This document shows, piece after piece, positions 9,475-20,236 of a DNA stretch of 64,000 bases (position 1 is the first letter of the stretch; each line of letters starts with the position of its first letter). Under the pieces are notes generated by a model, which worked only from the letters and a program-made list of their open reading frames with translations, ran no database searches and had not been told where the DNA came from. Source of the stretch: Micromonospora sp. WMMD882 (lineage in GTDB: Bacteria > Actinomycetota > Actinomycetes > Mycobacteriales > Micromonosporaceae); contig NZ_CP114903.1 of NCBI RefSeq assembly GCF_027497255.1, positions 3,286,001 through 3,350,000 of the forward strand. The letters are read 5' to 3'. The translations under genes and the position numbers were made by a program.

Positions 9475-10278
9475 ATGGATTCGACGGCGGAGATCGCGGT
9501 CATCGGCGGATCGGGCCTGTACGCCTTGCTGGACAACGCCGTCGAGCACCAGGTGGACACTCCGTACGGACCACCATCGGACCCGATCACGGTCGCCGAG
9601 GTGGGAGACCGCCGGGTGGCGTTCCTGCCCCGGCACGGCAAGACCCACCAGCACCCGCCACACCGGATCCCCTACCGGGCCAACCTGTGGGCGCTGCGGT
9701 CGCTCGGCGTACGACGGATCCTGGCGCCCTGCGCGGTCGGTGGGCTCCGCCCCGACCTGGGCCCGGGCACCTTCGTGGTGCCCGACCAGTTGATCGACCG
9801 GACCAGCGGCCGGGAGCAGACCTACTACGACCGGGGCGCGGTGCACGTCTCCTTCGCCGACCCGTACTGCCCCGCCGGTCGACGTACCCTGTTGGACGCG
9901 GCGGCCGGCCGGGGCGTCCCGGCGGTGGACGGCGGCACGGTCGTGGTGGTCGAGGGCCCGCGCTTCTCCACCCGGGCCGAGTCCCGCTGGTTCACCACGA
10001 TCGGCGGGACGGTGGTCAACATGACCGGCCACCCGGAGGCCGTCCTCGCCCGCGAGCTGGCCCTGTGCTACAGCCCGATCGCGCTCGTCACCGACCTGGA
10101 CGCCGGCGTCGACGGCGGGCACGCCGTCACCCAGGACGAGGTCTTCCGGGTCTTCGCGGAGAACACCAACCTGCTGCGGGCCATCCTGCTGGACGCGCTG
10201 GCGGCGCTGCCGGCCGAGCGGGACTGCCCCTGCGGCAGCGCCCTGGACGGCATCTCGCTCCCCGTCCCCCTCCCCTGA
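9475..10278 (+). CDS. mtnP: S-methyl-5'-thioadenosine phosphorylase
   Basis: A 267-residue MTAP/PNP-2 family enzyme that cleaves methylthioadenosine with phosphate to adenine and methylthioribose-1-phosphate, part of methionine salvage and polyamine by-product recycling. Motifs seen: IGGSGLY at residues 9-15 (phosphate loop), FLPRHGKTHQHPPHRIPYRAN (about 44-64, given here only as a landmark), and NMTGHPEAVLARE (about 182-194), whose Met-Thr-Gly-His form is typical of MTAP rather than PNP. The ATG at 9475 is chosen because the protein then begins at the normal family N-terminus; the longer open frame (from 8503) crosses the YqgE gene and is spurious. A closely similar actinobacterial family works on several purine nucleosides, so substrate range is uncertain. 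Confidence 0.88.
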   Translation: MDSTAEIAVIGGSGLYALLDNAVEHQVDTPYGPPSDPITVAEVGDRRVAFLPRHGKTHQHPPHRIPYRANLWALRSLGVRRILAPCAVGGLRPDLGPGTFVVPDQLIDRTSGREQTYYDRGAVHVSFADPYCPAGRRTLLDAAAGRGVPAVDGGTVVVVEGPRFSTRAESRWFTTIGGTVVNMTGHPEAVLARELALCYSPIALVTDLDAGVDGGHAVTQDEVFRVFAENTNLLRAILLDALAALPAERDCPCGSALDGISLPVPLP

Positions 10279-10391
10279 GCGGTTGTCGCCGGTTGTCCGG
10301 ATGACGACGGCCCCGACCCGCTAGATTCGGCCTGGTCGGGGCACCCGCCACGGGCGACGGGCCGACCGGACGAGGGCACGGAGGCCGACCG

Positions 10392-12080
10392 ATGGCGACG
10401 GTCCGCGACACCACCTACGACCTGCTCCGTGCCCTGGGCATGACCACCGTCTTCGGCAACCCCGGCTCCACCGAGCAGCCCTTCCTCCAGGACTTCCCGG
10501 CGGACTTCCACTACGTGCACGCCCTCCAGGAGGCGTCCGCGGTGGCGATGGCCGACGGGTACGCCCAGGCCACCGGCCGCCCGGCGCACGTCAACCTGCA
10601 CACCGCGCCCGGGACCGGCAACGGCATGGGCAACCTGGTCACCGCCTGGCACAACCGCACCCCGCTGGTCGTCACCGCCGGTCAGCAGACCCGCCGGATG
10701 CTGCTGCTGGAAGCCCGCCTGGCCAGCCCCCGGGCGGTGGAGCTGGTGCGGCCGTACGTCAAGTGGGGCCACGAGCCGGTCCGCGCGCAGGACGTCCCGG
10801 CGGCGCTGATGCGGGCGTACGCCACGGCGGTGCAGCCGCCGGCCGGGCCGGTCTTCCTCTCCCTGCCGCTGGACGACTGGCACCAGCCGGCCGACCCGCC
10901 GCCGCCGGTGCGGACGGTGGCCACCCGCGTCGCCCCCGATCCGGCCCGGCTACGGGAGTTCGCCACGATCCTCGCCGCCGGCACGTCACCGGCGCTGGTG
11001 TTCGGCCCGGCGGTGGACCGGTCGGACGGCTGGCCGGCGGCGGTCGCCCTGGCCGAACGGCTGGGCTGCCCGGTGTGGTCCGCCCCCGCTCCGGAGCGGA
11101 TCGGCTTCCCCGAGGACCACCCGCAGTTCCAGGGGGTGCTGCCGTACGCCATCGGCCCGCTCGCCGAGAAGTTGCGCGGTCACGACGTGGTGCTGGTGGT
11201 GGGCGCGCCGGTGTTCCGCTACTACCCGTACGTGCCGGGCGAGTACCTGCCGCCGGGCACCCGGCTGCTGCACGTCACCGAGGACCCGGACGAGGCGGCC
11301 CGCGCGCCGGTCGGCGACAGTCTGCTCGGCGACGTCCGGCTCGCCGCCGAGGCGCTGGAGACCCAGCTCCGGCGCCTGCCGCCCGCCCAGCCCACGCGGC
11401 CGGATCAGGCCGCACCGTCGGATCAGGCCGCACCGCCGGGGCAGGGACTACCGCCGGAGCAGGCCGCGCCGCCGGAGCAGGGGTTTCGGTCGGGGCGACC
11501 GGAGCCGCCGCCGGAGGTCGGCAGGCCGTTGAGCCCGGACGCGTTCTTCGCCGCGATCGCCGCCCACTGGCCGCCCGACGGGGTGCTCGTGCAGGAGTCC
11601 CCGTCCAATCTGCCCGCCCTGCGCCGCCGGTTCCGGATCCGCCGCCCGGCCTCGTACTTCACCATGGCCAGCGGCGGGTTGGGTTTCGGGCTGCCCGCCG
11701 CGGTCGGCATCGCCCTCGCCGAGCGGCACACCGGGCGGGGCCGGCCGGTGGTCGCGGTGATCGGCGACGGGTCGTTCCACTACTCCGTCCAGGCCCTGTG
11801 GACGGCCGCGCAGTGGCGGCTGCCGCTGGTGGTGCTGGTGCCGGTGAACCAGCAGTACGCCATCCTCAAGGCGTTCGCCGAGCACAAGCGGACCCCGGGA
11901 GTGCCGGGGCTGGACCTGCCCGGGGTGGATCTCACCGCCATCGCCGTCGGCTACGGCTGTGCGGCGGTGGTGGCCGACACCCCGGACGAGATCGGCGCGG
12001 CGCTCGCCGCCGGTCTGGCCGCCGACCGTCCCACAGTCGTCCCGGTGCCGATCAGCACCGACGTCCCGCCCCTGCTCTGA
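10392..12080 (+). CDS. mdlC: Benzoylformate decarboxylase-like thiamine-diphosphate enzyme
   Basis: A 562-residue ThDP-dependent decarboxylase. The N-terminus (TTVFGNPGSTEQPFL) and HALQEASAVAMADGYAQATG are characteristic of benzoylformate decarboxylases, with the conserved Glu of the ThDP site in LQEASA. The ThDP/Mg motif GDGSFHYSVQALWTA and later NQQYAILKAF lie in the C-terminal domain, which begins near residue 380. Benzoylformate decarboxylase splits phenylglyoxylate to benzaldehyde and CO2 in mandelate catabolism; no other mandelate gene is nearby, so the physiological substrate is open. Residues ~335-375 are a Pro-Gln-rich linker with a degenerate repeat (PDQAAPS/PEQAAPP) inserted between the central and C-terminal domains. 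GGAGG is present upstream. Confidence 0.8.
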   Translation: MATVRDTTYDLLRALGMTTVFGNPGSTEQPFLQDFPADFHYVHALQEASAVAMADGYAQATGRPAHVNLHTAPGTGNGMGNLVTAWHNRTPLVVTAGQQTRRMLLLEARLASPRAVELVRPYVKWGHEPVRAQDVPAALMRAYATAVQPPAGPVFLSLPLDDWHQPADPPPPVRTVATRVAPDPARLREFATILAAGTSPALVFGPAVDRSDGWPAAVALAERLGCPVWSAPAPERIGFPEDHPQFQGVLPYAIGPLAEKLRGHDVVLVVGAPVFRYYPYVPGEYLPPGTRLLHVTEDPDEAARAPVGDSLLGDVRLAAEALETQLRRLPPAQPTRPDQAAPSDQAAPPGQGLPPEQAAPPEQGFRSGRPEPPPEVGRPLSPDAFFAAIAAHWPPDGVLVQESPSNLPALRRRFRIRRPASYFTMASGGLGFGLPAAVGIALAERHTGRGRPVVAVIGDGSFHYSVQALWTAAQWRLPLVVLVPVNQQYAILKAFAEHKRTPGVPGLDLPGVDLTAIAVGYGCAAVVADTPDEIGAALAAGLAADRPTVVPVPISTDVPPLL

Positions 12081-12119
12081 GCCCAGCCCCGGGTCCGTCC
12101 CGCCCGACTTCATTTTCCT

Positions 12120-12157
12120 GAAACGGGGGTGTCCGGCTGACCGGACACCCCCGTTTC
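12120..12157. terminator. Strong bidirectional terminator
   Basis: A perfect hairpin with 17-base arms (12120-12136 and 12141-12157) and loop CTGA. The left flank on the minus strand carries GAAAATGAAG and the right flank CGTGG. It lies between the convergent decarboxylase and lipoprotein genes and can serve both. Confidence 0.85.
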
Positions 12158-12179
12158 GTGGATCTGGAGTGGATCACGA

Positions 12180-12233
12180 CGCGACGCGGCGTGGGCGTGG
12201 GGTGGCGTGGGCGTGGGCGTGGGGTGGGGGCGT
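12180..12233. repeat. GTGGGC-type simple repeat
   Basis: Short imperfect tandem copies of GTGGGC and GTGGGGTGG lie just past the stop of the lipoprotein gene. No coding signal is seen; it is probably slippage-prone low-complexity DNA. Confidence 0.6.
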
Positions 12234-12234
12234 G

Positions 12235-13215
12235 TCACTCGCCGAGCAACGACACCGGCGAGCCGGTCACCACGTCCAGGATGGCCCGGGCGCCCAGCGG
12301 CGCCTTGAGGGTCGCCTCCACCGGCTTGAGGACCAACTGATCGGTGCAGACGCCGGTGCTCCGGACCACCCCGCCGCCGATCACCACCACGTCGTCGAAC
12401 TCGGCCACCAGCGGCTCGAAACCGCTGTCGCAGGCCCCGACACCGATCCGCCACTTCAGGTCGGCGCCGTCGATGGAGATCACGTTCTGCGCGGCGGCCA
12501 GCTCGGGAACGGGCGGGGCGCTCGGCCCGTCCCCGGCCGGCACGGCGTCGACGGCGCTCTCCGCCACCGCCAACCGGGCCACCGGGGCGGCCAGCTCGTC
12601 CACGGTGAACAGCCAGGCCGGCACGGTGGCCAGCCCGCGGCTGGTGCGGATCTCCGCGGCGCCGAGCTGCACGCCGGTGACGGTCAGCGGCACGCAGGCC
12701 ACCGCGCCCGGCGTGCTGCTCACCGACCCGTCCGGGCCCGCGGTCGACCCGCCCGCCCCGGGGCTCGGTCCGTCCGCGCCCGGCTCGATGGTCGGGCCGG
12801 GCAGCTTCGGTCGGCCCGGGCACGGCGGCGGATCACCCAGGTCGATCTGACGGTACGCCTCGGCGGCGCTGACCAGCGGCACGGCGAGCGGACCGTCGGG
12901 GAACCGGATGGTCCCGTCCTTCGGCACGGCGGTCGGCAGGTCGGCCTGGTCCCGGTACCAGCCGGCCTGGAACGCCTGCTCGGTCTCCGGGGTGAACTTC
13001 GGATCACCGATGAGCATGGTGGCCGCCTGCAACGGGACGTACCCGGTCTTCCACACCTCGCCGGGCTGCCACGCCTCGACGACCCGGGCGGCCCGGTCGT
13101 GGAAGCTGTCCCAACGGTTCTCCGGGTCCACCGCCTGGGTGGTCCCGTCCTGGGCGCAGCCGGTCATGGCCAGCACGATCGGCAGGCCTAGCAGCAGGAT
13201 CACTCGTCGACGCAT
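12235..13215 (-). CDS. Predicted lipoprotein of unknown function
   Basis: A 326-residue exported lipoprotein. The ATG at 13215 gives MRRRVILLLGLPIVLAMTGC, a typical signal peptide with the lipobox AMTGC; the upstream extension to 13296 is Arg-rich and not credible. The mature part holds WDSFHDRAARVVEAW, an internal Pro/Gly-rich insertion (about residues 130-165), and a C-terminal region with paired Cys (GACDSGFEP, STGVCTD) that could form disulfides outside the cell. I do not recognise the family; it is likely a conserved actinobacterial cell-envelope lipoprotein. It is transcribed towards the decarboxylase terminator and away from tmRNA. Confidence 0.7.
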   Translation of the reverse strand: MRRRVILLLGLPIVLAMTGCAQDGTTQAVDPENRWDSFHDRAARVVEAWQPGEVWKTGYVPLQAATMLIGDPKFTPETEQAFQAGWYRDQADLPTAVPKDGTIRFPDGPLAVPLVSAAEAYRQIDLGDPPPCPGRPKLPGPTIEPGADGPSPGAGGSTAGPDGSVSSTPGAVACVPLTVTGVQLGAAEIRTSRGLATVPAWLFTVDELAAPVARLAVAESAVDAVPAGDGPSAPPVPELAAAQNVISIDGADLKWRIGVGACDSGFEPLVAEFDDVVVIGGGVVRSTGVCTDQLVLKPVEATLKAPLGARAILDVVTGSPVSLLGE

Positions 13216-13327
13216 GCCTCTTCGACGCAGGTCACCACCGTTCCGGTTCCGTCGGACCTCGCGCTGCTCGTTCGGCCTCCCACCACCACGCGCCAACGGC
13301 GGAGACGGACCCGGGGGACGGAGACGG

Positions 13328-13363
13328 CGAGACGCCCCGGTCCGTGGGGACCGGGGCGTCTCG
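13328..13363 (-). terminator. tmRNA terminator
   Basis: A perfect hairpin with 16-base arms (13328-13343 and 13348-13363) and loop GTGG lies 9 bases past the 3' end of tmRNA. Confidence 0.8.
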
Positions 13364-13371
13364 TCTGTCGG

Positions 13372-13744
13372 TGGAGGTGCCGGGAATCGAACCCGGGTCC
13401 TTCGCCGCCTTGTCAGGGCTTCTCCGAGCGCAGCTCGCTGTGCCTCTACTCGGCCCCTCCGATCACGCGAGCGAGTCGGTGTGACGGGCCCAGTCGCTGA
13501 TTGATCTCGCCGTACGGACCCCGCGACCGGGTCCGCTTGGCCAGCCTCCTAGCTGATGCCGGCTAACTGGGTCGAAGGCACTCCCAGGCCGACAGACTTG
13601 CTACCCGCCTCAGGCGGCGAGAGCGAAGTCAGCGCGATTCTGCTTGGCGCTTATTGTTTTCCGACGAACGATTCACGAGACGACGTCGGCTTCCTCGGCT
13701 CGCTTCCCCTGCCGCAACGTACGAAGTCGAAACCAGTCACCCCC
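13372..13744 (-). ncRNA. ssrA: tmRNA (ssrA)
   Basis: One-piece transfer-messenger RNA. The acceptor ends pair as GGGGGTG (13738-13744) with CACCTCC (13373-13379), with discriminator A at 13372; the 5' part shows the tRNA-like GGTTTCGAC and the 3' part the T-arm GGGTTCGATTCCC. The tag frame reads from AATAAGC|GCC to encode AKQNRADFALAA and a TGA stop, ending in the degradation signal ALAA. The CCA end is not encoded (the genome reads CCG), so it must be added or repaired after processing. It works with SmpB, encoded 93 bases upstream, to rescue stalled ribosomes. Confidence 0.95.
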
Positions 13745-13775
13745 TCGGTCGCTGCCCCTGTCGGCAGCACCACCA

Positions 13776-13804
13776 AGCCTAACGCCTTCCGCAACAGCTT
13801 TCAT
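13776..13804 (-). promoter_or_regulatory. Promoter of tmRNA
   Basis: Minus-strand ATGAAA (13799-13804) and TAGGCT (13776-13781) are 17 bases apart. Transcription would start about 25 bases before the mature 5' end, leaving a short leader for RNase P. Confidence 0.5.
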
Positions 13805-13837
13805 CCCGGACCCCCGGGGCCGGACAGACGGGACGAA

Positions 13838-14317
13838 TCAGTCGTCCCGCCCCTTGCCTCGCCGACCCACCGCCCGGGCGATCTCCCGGTCCGCGTCCCG
13901 CTTGGCCAGATCCTGGCGCTTGTCGTACGCCTTCTTGCCCTTGGCCAGGCCGATCTCCACCTTGGCCCAGCCGTCGGAGAAGTACACCTGCAACGGCACC
14001 ATGGTGAGCCCGCTCTCCCGGGTCTTGCCGATCAGCCGGTCGATCTCCAGCCGCTTGAGCAGCAGCTTCCTGGTGCGCCGGGGCTCGTGGTTGGTCCAGG
14101 TGCCCTGGACGTACTCCGGGATGTGCATCCCGTGCAGGTAGAGCTCGCCGTCGCGTTCCTGGGCGAACGCGTCGACCAGCGACGCCCGGCCGGCGCGCAA
14201 CGACTTGACCTCGGTGCCGGTCAACGCCATGCCCGCCTCGTACGTGTCGAGGATGGCGTAGTCGTGCCGCGCCCGGCGGTTGGAGGCGACGACCTTGCGC
14301 CCCTTCTCCCGTGGCAT
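13838..14317 (-). CDS. smpB: SsrA-binding protein SmpB
   Basis: A 159-residue tmRNA-binding protein. Family landmarks: [20 protein letters not shown] at the N-terminus, [16 protein letters not shown], the histidine-containing [11 protein letters not shown], and the basic C-terminal tail [20 protein letters not shown] that folds in the ribosomal mRNA channel. The ATG at 14317 is favoured over GTG at 14326 because GGGGAG lies about 10 bases upstream and the product then begins MPREKGRK, as in relatives. It lies next to ssrA and downstream of ftsX. Confidence 0.95.
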   Translation of the reverse strand: MPREKGRKVVASNRRARHDYAILDTYEAGMALTGTEVKSLRAGRASLVDAFAQERDGELYLHGMHIPEYVQGTWTNHEPRRTRKLLLKRLEIDRLIGKTRESGLTMVPLQVYFSDGWAKVEIGLAKGKKAYDKRQDLAKRDADREIARAVGRRGKGRDD

Positions 14318-14388
14318 CGACGCCACTCCCCTCTGCTCCCGACCGTCGACCGATCCGGCGGACAGCCCGCCATGCTACCCGAACGGAA

Positions 14389-14430
14389 AGGGCCCTCCGA
14401 CACCATTTGTTCCCGGTGCCGGAGGGCCCT
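14389..14430 (-). terminator. Terminator downstream of ftsX
   Basis: Inverted repeat with 16-base arms containing a single mismatch (AGGGCCCTCCGACACC against AGGGCCCTCCGGCACC read from the other arm) and a 10-base loop ATTTGTTCCC. It separates ftsEX from smpB. Confidence 0.7.
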
Positions 14431-14461
14431 CACGTGCCGGAGGGGTGACCCGTACCCGTGA

Positions 14462-15337
14462 CTAGACCCGCAGGTAGAAGCGGAGGGTGACCCAGGCGGT
14501 GATCGCGCTGACGAGCGCGCCGACGCCGGCCATCAGCGGGAACAGCACCAGGATGTCGCCCCAGGTGACCGGGGAGAGCAGGCCCTGGAGATCCTGCAAC
14601 GACCCGTCGAAGAGGAACTGTTTCGCGCCGACCAGGGCCAGCAGGCCGAGGATCGAGCCGATCAGACCGGCGACCACCGCCTCCAGCACGAACGGCGCCT
14701 GGATGAACCAGTTGGACGCGCCGACCAGCTTCATGACCGCGACCTCACGCCGCTTGCTGTACGCGGCGACCTGGATCGTGTTCGCGACCAGCAGCAGGGC
14801 GGCGATCGCCATCACCGCGGCGGCGGCCAGCGCGATGTTCTGGATCGCGGTCAGGATGTTGAAGATCTTGTCGAGCAGGGCGCTCTGGTCGACGATCTCG
14901 TCGACACCCTCGGTGTCCTTGTACTGGTCGTAGATCGTCCGGTACTGCTCGGGGTCGTTCAGCGTGAGCCGGAACGACTCGGGCAGCACGTCGGCCTGGA
15001 CCGCCTTCACCAGGTCCGGCGCGTCGGCGTACATCCGCTGGAAGCGCTCGTACGCCTCCTGCTTGTCGACGTAGACGACCTCCTTGACCAGCGGGTCGCC
15101 GTCCAGCTTGGCCTGGAGCGACTCCCGCTGCTCGGCGGGCACGTCGGTCTTGAGGAAGATCGAGACCTCGATGTTCTCGTAGTAGAGGTCCTTCATGTCG
15201 GCGACCTGGCGGTACATCAGACCGCTGGCGCCGAGCATGGTCAGTGAGACCGCCATCGTGATGATCATCGCGATGGTCATGGTCACGTTGCGCCACAGTC
15301 CGACCAGTACTTCGGACAGCACGTACTTCACGCGCAT
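14462..15337 (-). CDS. ftsX: Cell division protein FtsX
   Basis: A 291-residue permease-like membrane protein that couples FtsE ATPase activity to activation of a peptidoglycan hydrolase at the division site. It starts MRVKYVLSEVLVGLWRN, has one membrane span (about 20-43), an extracellular domain (about 50-165) with IFLKTDVPAEQ, and three C-terminal spans (about 170-195, 215-240, 260-285) with KRREVAVMKLVGAS between them, the conserved FtsX cytoplasmic motif. Encoded 97 bases after ftsE in the same direction. Length is typical for actinobacteria. Confidence 0.95.
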   Translation of the reverse strand: MRVKYVLSEVLVGLWRNVTMTIAMIITMAVSLTMLGASGLMYRQVADMKDLYYENIEVSIFLKTDVPAEQRESLQAKLDGDPLVKEVVYVDKQEAYERFQRMYADAPDLVKAVQADVLPESFRLTLNDPEQYRTIYDQYKDTEGVDEIVDQSALLDKIFNILTAIQNIALAAAAVMAIAALLLVANTIQVAAYSKRREVAVMKLVGASNWFIQAPFVLEAVVAGLIGSILGLLALVGAKQFLFDGSLQDLQGLLSPVTWGDILVLFPLMAGVGALVSAITAWVTLRFYLRV

Positions 15338-15434
15338 CGGGAATTCCTCCGGGTCTCCGGCAAGTGTTCGTCGTCAGATCGGGCGGTGGGCCCGGGCCGT
15401 CGGGGTGGGCGGCGCCTCCCCGGGTACGGCAGGC

Positions 15435-16115
15435 TCAGCCGTAGACGCCGCGGGCCTGGTCTCGCACGATGCGGCCACTCTCGATCTCGACGACGCGGCG
15501 GCGCATCTGGTTGACGATGTTGGAGTCGTGCGTGACCATCACGACGGTGGTGCCGGTGCGGTTGATCCGGTCCAGCAGGCGCATGATCTCGATGGAGGTG
15601 TCCGGGTCCAGGTTTCCGGTCGGCTCGTCCGCCAGCAGGATCAGCGGCCGGTTCACGAACGCCCGGGCCACGGCGACCCGCTGCTGCTCACCGCCGGAGA
15701 GCTCGTGCGGGTACCGGTGCTCCTTGCCGCCGAGACCGACCAGCTCCAGCACCTCGGGCACGACCCGGCGGGCCACCGCCTTGGTCTTGCCGATCACTTC
15801 CAGCGCGAACGCCACGTTCTCGTACGCGGTGCGGTTGGGCAGCAGCCGGAAGTCCTGGAACACGCAGCCGATGGAACGCCGGAAGTGCGGTCGCTTCCAG
15901 GACCGCATCGACGTGACGTCCTTGCTGTTCACGATGACCCGCCCCTTGCTCGGCGTGACCTCGTGCAGCAGAAGCTTGATGATGGTGGACTTGCCGGAGC
16001 CGGAAGGCCCGATGAAGAAGACGAACTCGCCCTTCTCGATCGAGACGGACACGTTGTCGAGCGACGGGCGGGACGCCTTCGGGTACGTCTTCGTCACTTG
16101 CTCAAGCTGAATCAC
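15435..16115 (-). CDS. ftsE: Cell division ATP-binding protein FtsE
   Basis: A 226-residue ABC ATPase, partner of FtsX. Walker [11 protein letters not shown]-loop region, signature [14 protein letters not shown], Walker [11 protein letters not shown] and the switch His in MVTHDS are all intact. The GTG at 16115 is chosen because it gives the usual N-terminus [13 protein letters not shown]; the frame is open to 16151 but that segment is not conserved-looking. No ribosome-binding site precedes the GTG; a TAGACT hexamer (16124-16129) lies 8 bases upstream, so a leaderless or near-leaderless transcript is possible. Confidence 0.95.
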   Translation of the reverse strand: MIQLEQVTKTYPKASRPSLDNVSVSIEKGEFVFFIGPSGSGKSTIIKLLLHEVTPSKGRVIVNSKDVTSMRSWKRPHFRRSIGCVFQDFRLLPNRTAYENVAFALEVIGKTKAVARRVVPEVLELVGLGGKEHRYPHELSGGEQQRVAVARAFVNRPLILLADEPTGNLDPDTSIEIMRLLDRINRTGTTVVMVTHDSNIVNQMRRRVVEIESGRIVRDQARGVYG

Positions 16116-16234
16116 GGGAGGGGAGTCTACGCCGTGTGACGGGCGGAGCATCCGCCCCGCCCCGCCTCACGCGCGGGTGTCGTCGATTTAACACCTTACG
16201 CGAAGATCGACAGACGCGCTCCGCCCAGATCCGG

Positions 16235-17356
16235 TCACGCAGCGTCAGCGGAGAGTTGCTGCTGCTTGCGCCAACGGATACCGGCTTCGATGAACGAGTC
16301 CAGTTCGCCGTCGAAAACGGCGCTCGGATTGCCCGTCTCCTGCTCGGTACGCAGATCCTTCACCATCTGATACGGGTGCAGGACGTACGAGCGCATCTGG
16401 TCGCCCCACGAGCCGGCCGCGTCGGTCTTCAGACCGGCCATCTTGGCCTGCTCCTCCTGCCGCTTGCGCTCCAGCAACCGGGCCTGGAGCACCCGCAGCG
16501 CGGAGGCCTTGTTCTGCAACTGGGACTTCTCGTTCTGACAGGTGACCACGATGCCGGTCGGGATGTGGGTGATCCGGACCGCCGAGTCGGTGGTGTTGAC
16601 GCTCTGCCCACCCGGCCCGGAGGACCGGTAGACGTCGATGCGCATCTCGTTCTCGGGGATGTCGATGTGGTCGGTCTGCTCCACCACCGGCAGCACCTCG
16701 ACCCCGGCGAAGCTGGTCTGCCGACGCCCCTGGTTGTCGAACGGGCTGATCCGCACCAGCCGGTGGGTGCCGGACTCCACGCTGAGCGTGCCGTAGGCGT
16801 ACGGGACCTTCACCGTGAAGGTCGCCGACTTCAGGCCGGCCTCCTCCGCGTAGGAGGTCTCGTAGACCTCGGTCGGGTAGCCGCGCCGCTCCGCCCAGCG
16901 CAGGTACATCCGCAGCAGCATCTCGGCGAAGTCCGCCGCGTCCACCCCGCCGGCCCCGGCCCGGATCGCCACCAACGCCTCCCGGGAGTCGTACTCGCCG
17001 GAGAGCAGGGTGCGGACCTCCATCTCCTCGATGGCCTTGGCCAGCCCGGTGATCTCGGTCTCGACCTCGGCCAGCACCCCGGAGTCCGACTCGGCCTCGG
17101 CCAGCTCCAGCAGCACGTGGGCGTCGTCGAGCCGGGAGCGCAGGCTGCCCAGCTTGGTGATCTCGCCGTTGACGTACGACAGCTGGGAGGTCACCTGCTG
17201 GGCCTTGGCCTGGTCGTCCCAGAGGTCCGGCGCGGAAGCCTCCTGCTCGAGCCGGGCCTTGTCCTCCCGCAACCGGTCGAGGTCGAGAACGGCCTCGATG
17301 TTGCGCAGGGTCGCGTCGAGTTCCTTGAGCTGTTCGGCGTAATCAGCAGCGGTCAC
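16235..17356 (-). CDS. prfB: Peptide chain release factor 2
   Basis: A 373-residue RF2, which reads UGA and UAA stop codons. The codon-recognition SPF motif (RISPFDNQ) and the catalytic GGQ ([15 protein letters not shown]) are present. The start GTG at 17356 gives [19 protein letters not shown]. The reading frame is continuous, so the autoregulatory programmed +1 frameshift seen near codon 26 in E. coli prfB is absent. It is the first gene of the prfB-ftsE-ftsX group. Confidence 0.95.
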   Translation of the reverse strand: MTAADYAEQLKELDATLRNIEAVLDLDRLREDKARLEQEASAPDLWDDQAKAQQVTSQLSYVNGEITKLGSLRSRLDDAHVLLELAEAESDSGVLAEVETEITGLAKAIEEMEVRTLLSGEYDSREALVAIRAGAGGVDAADFAEMLLRMYLRWAERRGYPTEVYETSYAEEAGLKSATFTVKVPYAYGTLSVESGTHRLVRISPFDNQGRRQTSFAGVEVLPVVEQTDHIDIPENEMRIDVYRSSGPGGQSVNTTDSAVRITHIPTGIVVTCQNEKSQLQNKASALRVLQARLLERKRQEEQAKMAGLKTDAAGSWGDQMRSYVLHPYQMVKDLRTEQETGNPSAVFDGELDSFIEAGIRWRKQQQLSADAA

Positions 17357-17770
17357 GACAGCCAAGCGTACCGGCGCACACCGGGAACGACCGTCCGAGG
17401 CCCGCGGTCGACGGTGAAAAGCCGCACCGTACGGCCCGGATCGGCGACAACGGCGGGTCCGCCGGCCGGGCCACCGGCGGTCGCGCCCCACCAGGCGGAC
17501 GGTCGCGCACGCGGGCGGGCGGAGTGGCGTCACGCGGGCGGGCAGCGGGTCGCGCCACGCGGGCGGGCGGGGACTGCGCCGGGCGGGCGGGTCGGGGCGA
17601 GGTGGCGTCCCGTGGACGGGACCCGGCGGCCGGCGCGGGGGCGCGGGCCGGCGAAGGCGGCGAAAAAGCCGCGCGTACGGCCGGGAGAGCGGCCGTACGG
17701 TCCTCGTCGGTGAGCGCGGGCGCCGGGAAGGTCCGCCCGGAGTCGGGCGGGAGGGGTGGCGGATCGGCGC
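17357..17770. other. Intergenic region, low-complexity GC-rich DNA
   Basis: About 410 bases upstream of prfB without a credible gene. It contains repeated GCGGGCGGGCG blocks (about 17510-17600) and an inverted repeat GTACGGCC...GGCCGTAC (about 17678-17701). The prfB promoter should lie near its left end but no clear -35/-10 pair was found. The short open frames here have Ala/Arg/Gly-only composition and look spurious. Confidence 0.5.
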
Positions 17771-18289
17771 TCAGCCGGGGACCGGTGCGTTCTTCAGCCA
17801 GGTGAGGGCGGCCTTGTGGTACGCGACCGCGAACTCCAGGGCGCTCGCGTCGTACGCCGCGCCCTCCTTCTTCGCGTTCCTGACCTGCTCGCGCACGTTC
17901 GCCAGCGCCTCGGTGTGGTACTCGTTCGCGGAGGTGTAGAGGTTGCGCAGTTGGCTCGCCGAGTGCAGCTCACCGAAGGCGATCCGCAGCGCGACCGGGT
18001 TACGGATGGTGTCCCGGCCAGGCCCCTCGGCGAGCCAGCGGGAGAATGTCCGTTTTCCGGACGGGGTGATCGCGTACGGCTGACTGGAGCGAGGGCCGGG
18101 TTTGCCCATCCGCACCAGTCCGCGTTCGGCCAGCACCGGCAACTCTCGGTAGACCTGACTGCGGGTCATTGACCAGTACGGCGCCAGCCGGCGCTCGGCG
18201 GCGGCCATCAGTTGGCCGCCTGTCATGGGACCCTCGTGGAGCAACCCGAGGAGGGCTGCCGCTGTGGGGTTGATTCCGGAATCCGCCAT
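17771..18289 (-). CDS. PadR-family transcriptional regulator
   Basis: A 172-residue winged-helix repressor-like protein. The N-terminal ~85 residues are a PadR DNA-binding domain: AALLGLLHEGPMTGGQLM (recognition region), SQVYRELPVLAERGLV and YAITPSGKRTFSRWL (wing). The C-terminal half (about 95-172) is an alpha-helical dimerisation/effector domain (PadR C-terminal, Vir-like). ATG start MADSGINPTAA. Monocistronic; its ligand and targets are unknown. A 7-base inverted repeat upstream (18367-18385) could be its own operator. Confidence 0.85.
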   Translation of the reverse strand: MADSGINPTAAALLGLLHEGPMTGGQLMAAAERRLAPYWSMTRSQVYRELPVLAERGLVRMGKPGPRSSQPYAITPSGKRTFSRWLAEGPGRDTIRNPVALRIAFGELHSASQLRNLYTSANEYHTEALANVREQVRNAKKEGAAYDASALEFAVAYHKAALTWLKNAPVPG

Positions 18290-18366
18290 GCCTATTACGC
18301 TGCCACTTTGCGGACCAGACGTCCAGGATTTGCCACAATCGCCACTCCCGGTGACGTCCTGAGTGC

Positions 18367-18385
18367 ACTGTCGGCGCTCGACAGT
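18367..18385. promoter_or_regulatory. Inverted repeat upstream of the PadR gene
   Basis: ACTGTCG and CGACAGT are arranged as a palindrome with a 5-base centre, about 80 bases upstream of the PadR start. Its spacing suits binding by a dimeric regulator; function is inference. The rest of the 18290-18530 spacer holds no recognisable gene. Confidence 0.35.
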
Positions 18386-18530
18386 CGGTTGAGGATGATC
18401 GATGAATTGTGGGCCCGTCCCCGACCGCCGCCAATGATCATCTCGTCACCGAAAGTATGGGAAGCGCTGAGAGCGGTGTCCGTTTCCAACGGGAATCCGA
18501 CGCGGCGCGCCGTACCGCGCACATGCCGAA

Positions 18531-18568
18531 GGGCCTCCGCGCGCCGGAAGACCGGCGGGCGGAGGCCC
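18531..18568 (-). terminator. Terminator downstream of pruA
   Basis: Inverted repeat with outer 10-base arms GGGCCTCCGC/GCGGAGGCCC and inner CCGG/CCGG around AAGA. It lies 40 bases past the pruA stop. Confidence 0.7.
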
Positions 18569-18607
18569 GGGGACGGAGCGGATACGGCGCCGGTGGCGCC
18601 CCACCAC

Positions 18608-20236
<1,629 letters not shown>

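Noticed and set aside
17260..17356. Programmed frameshift in prfB
   Set aside because: The frame is continuous from GTG 17356 through the first 40 codons; no internal UGA with the E. coli-type slippery site is needed.
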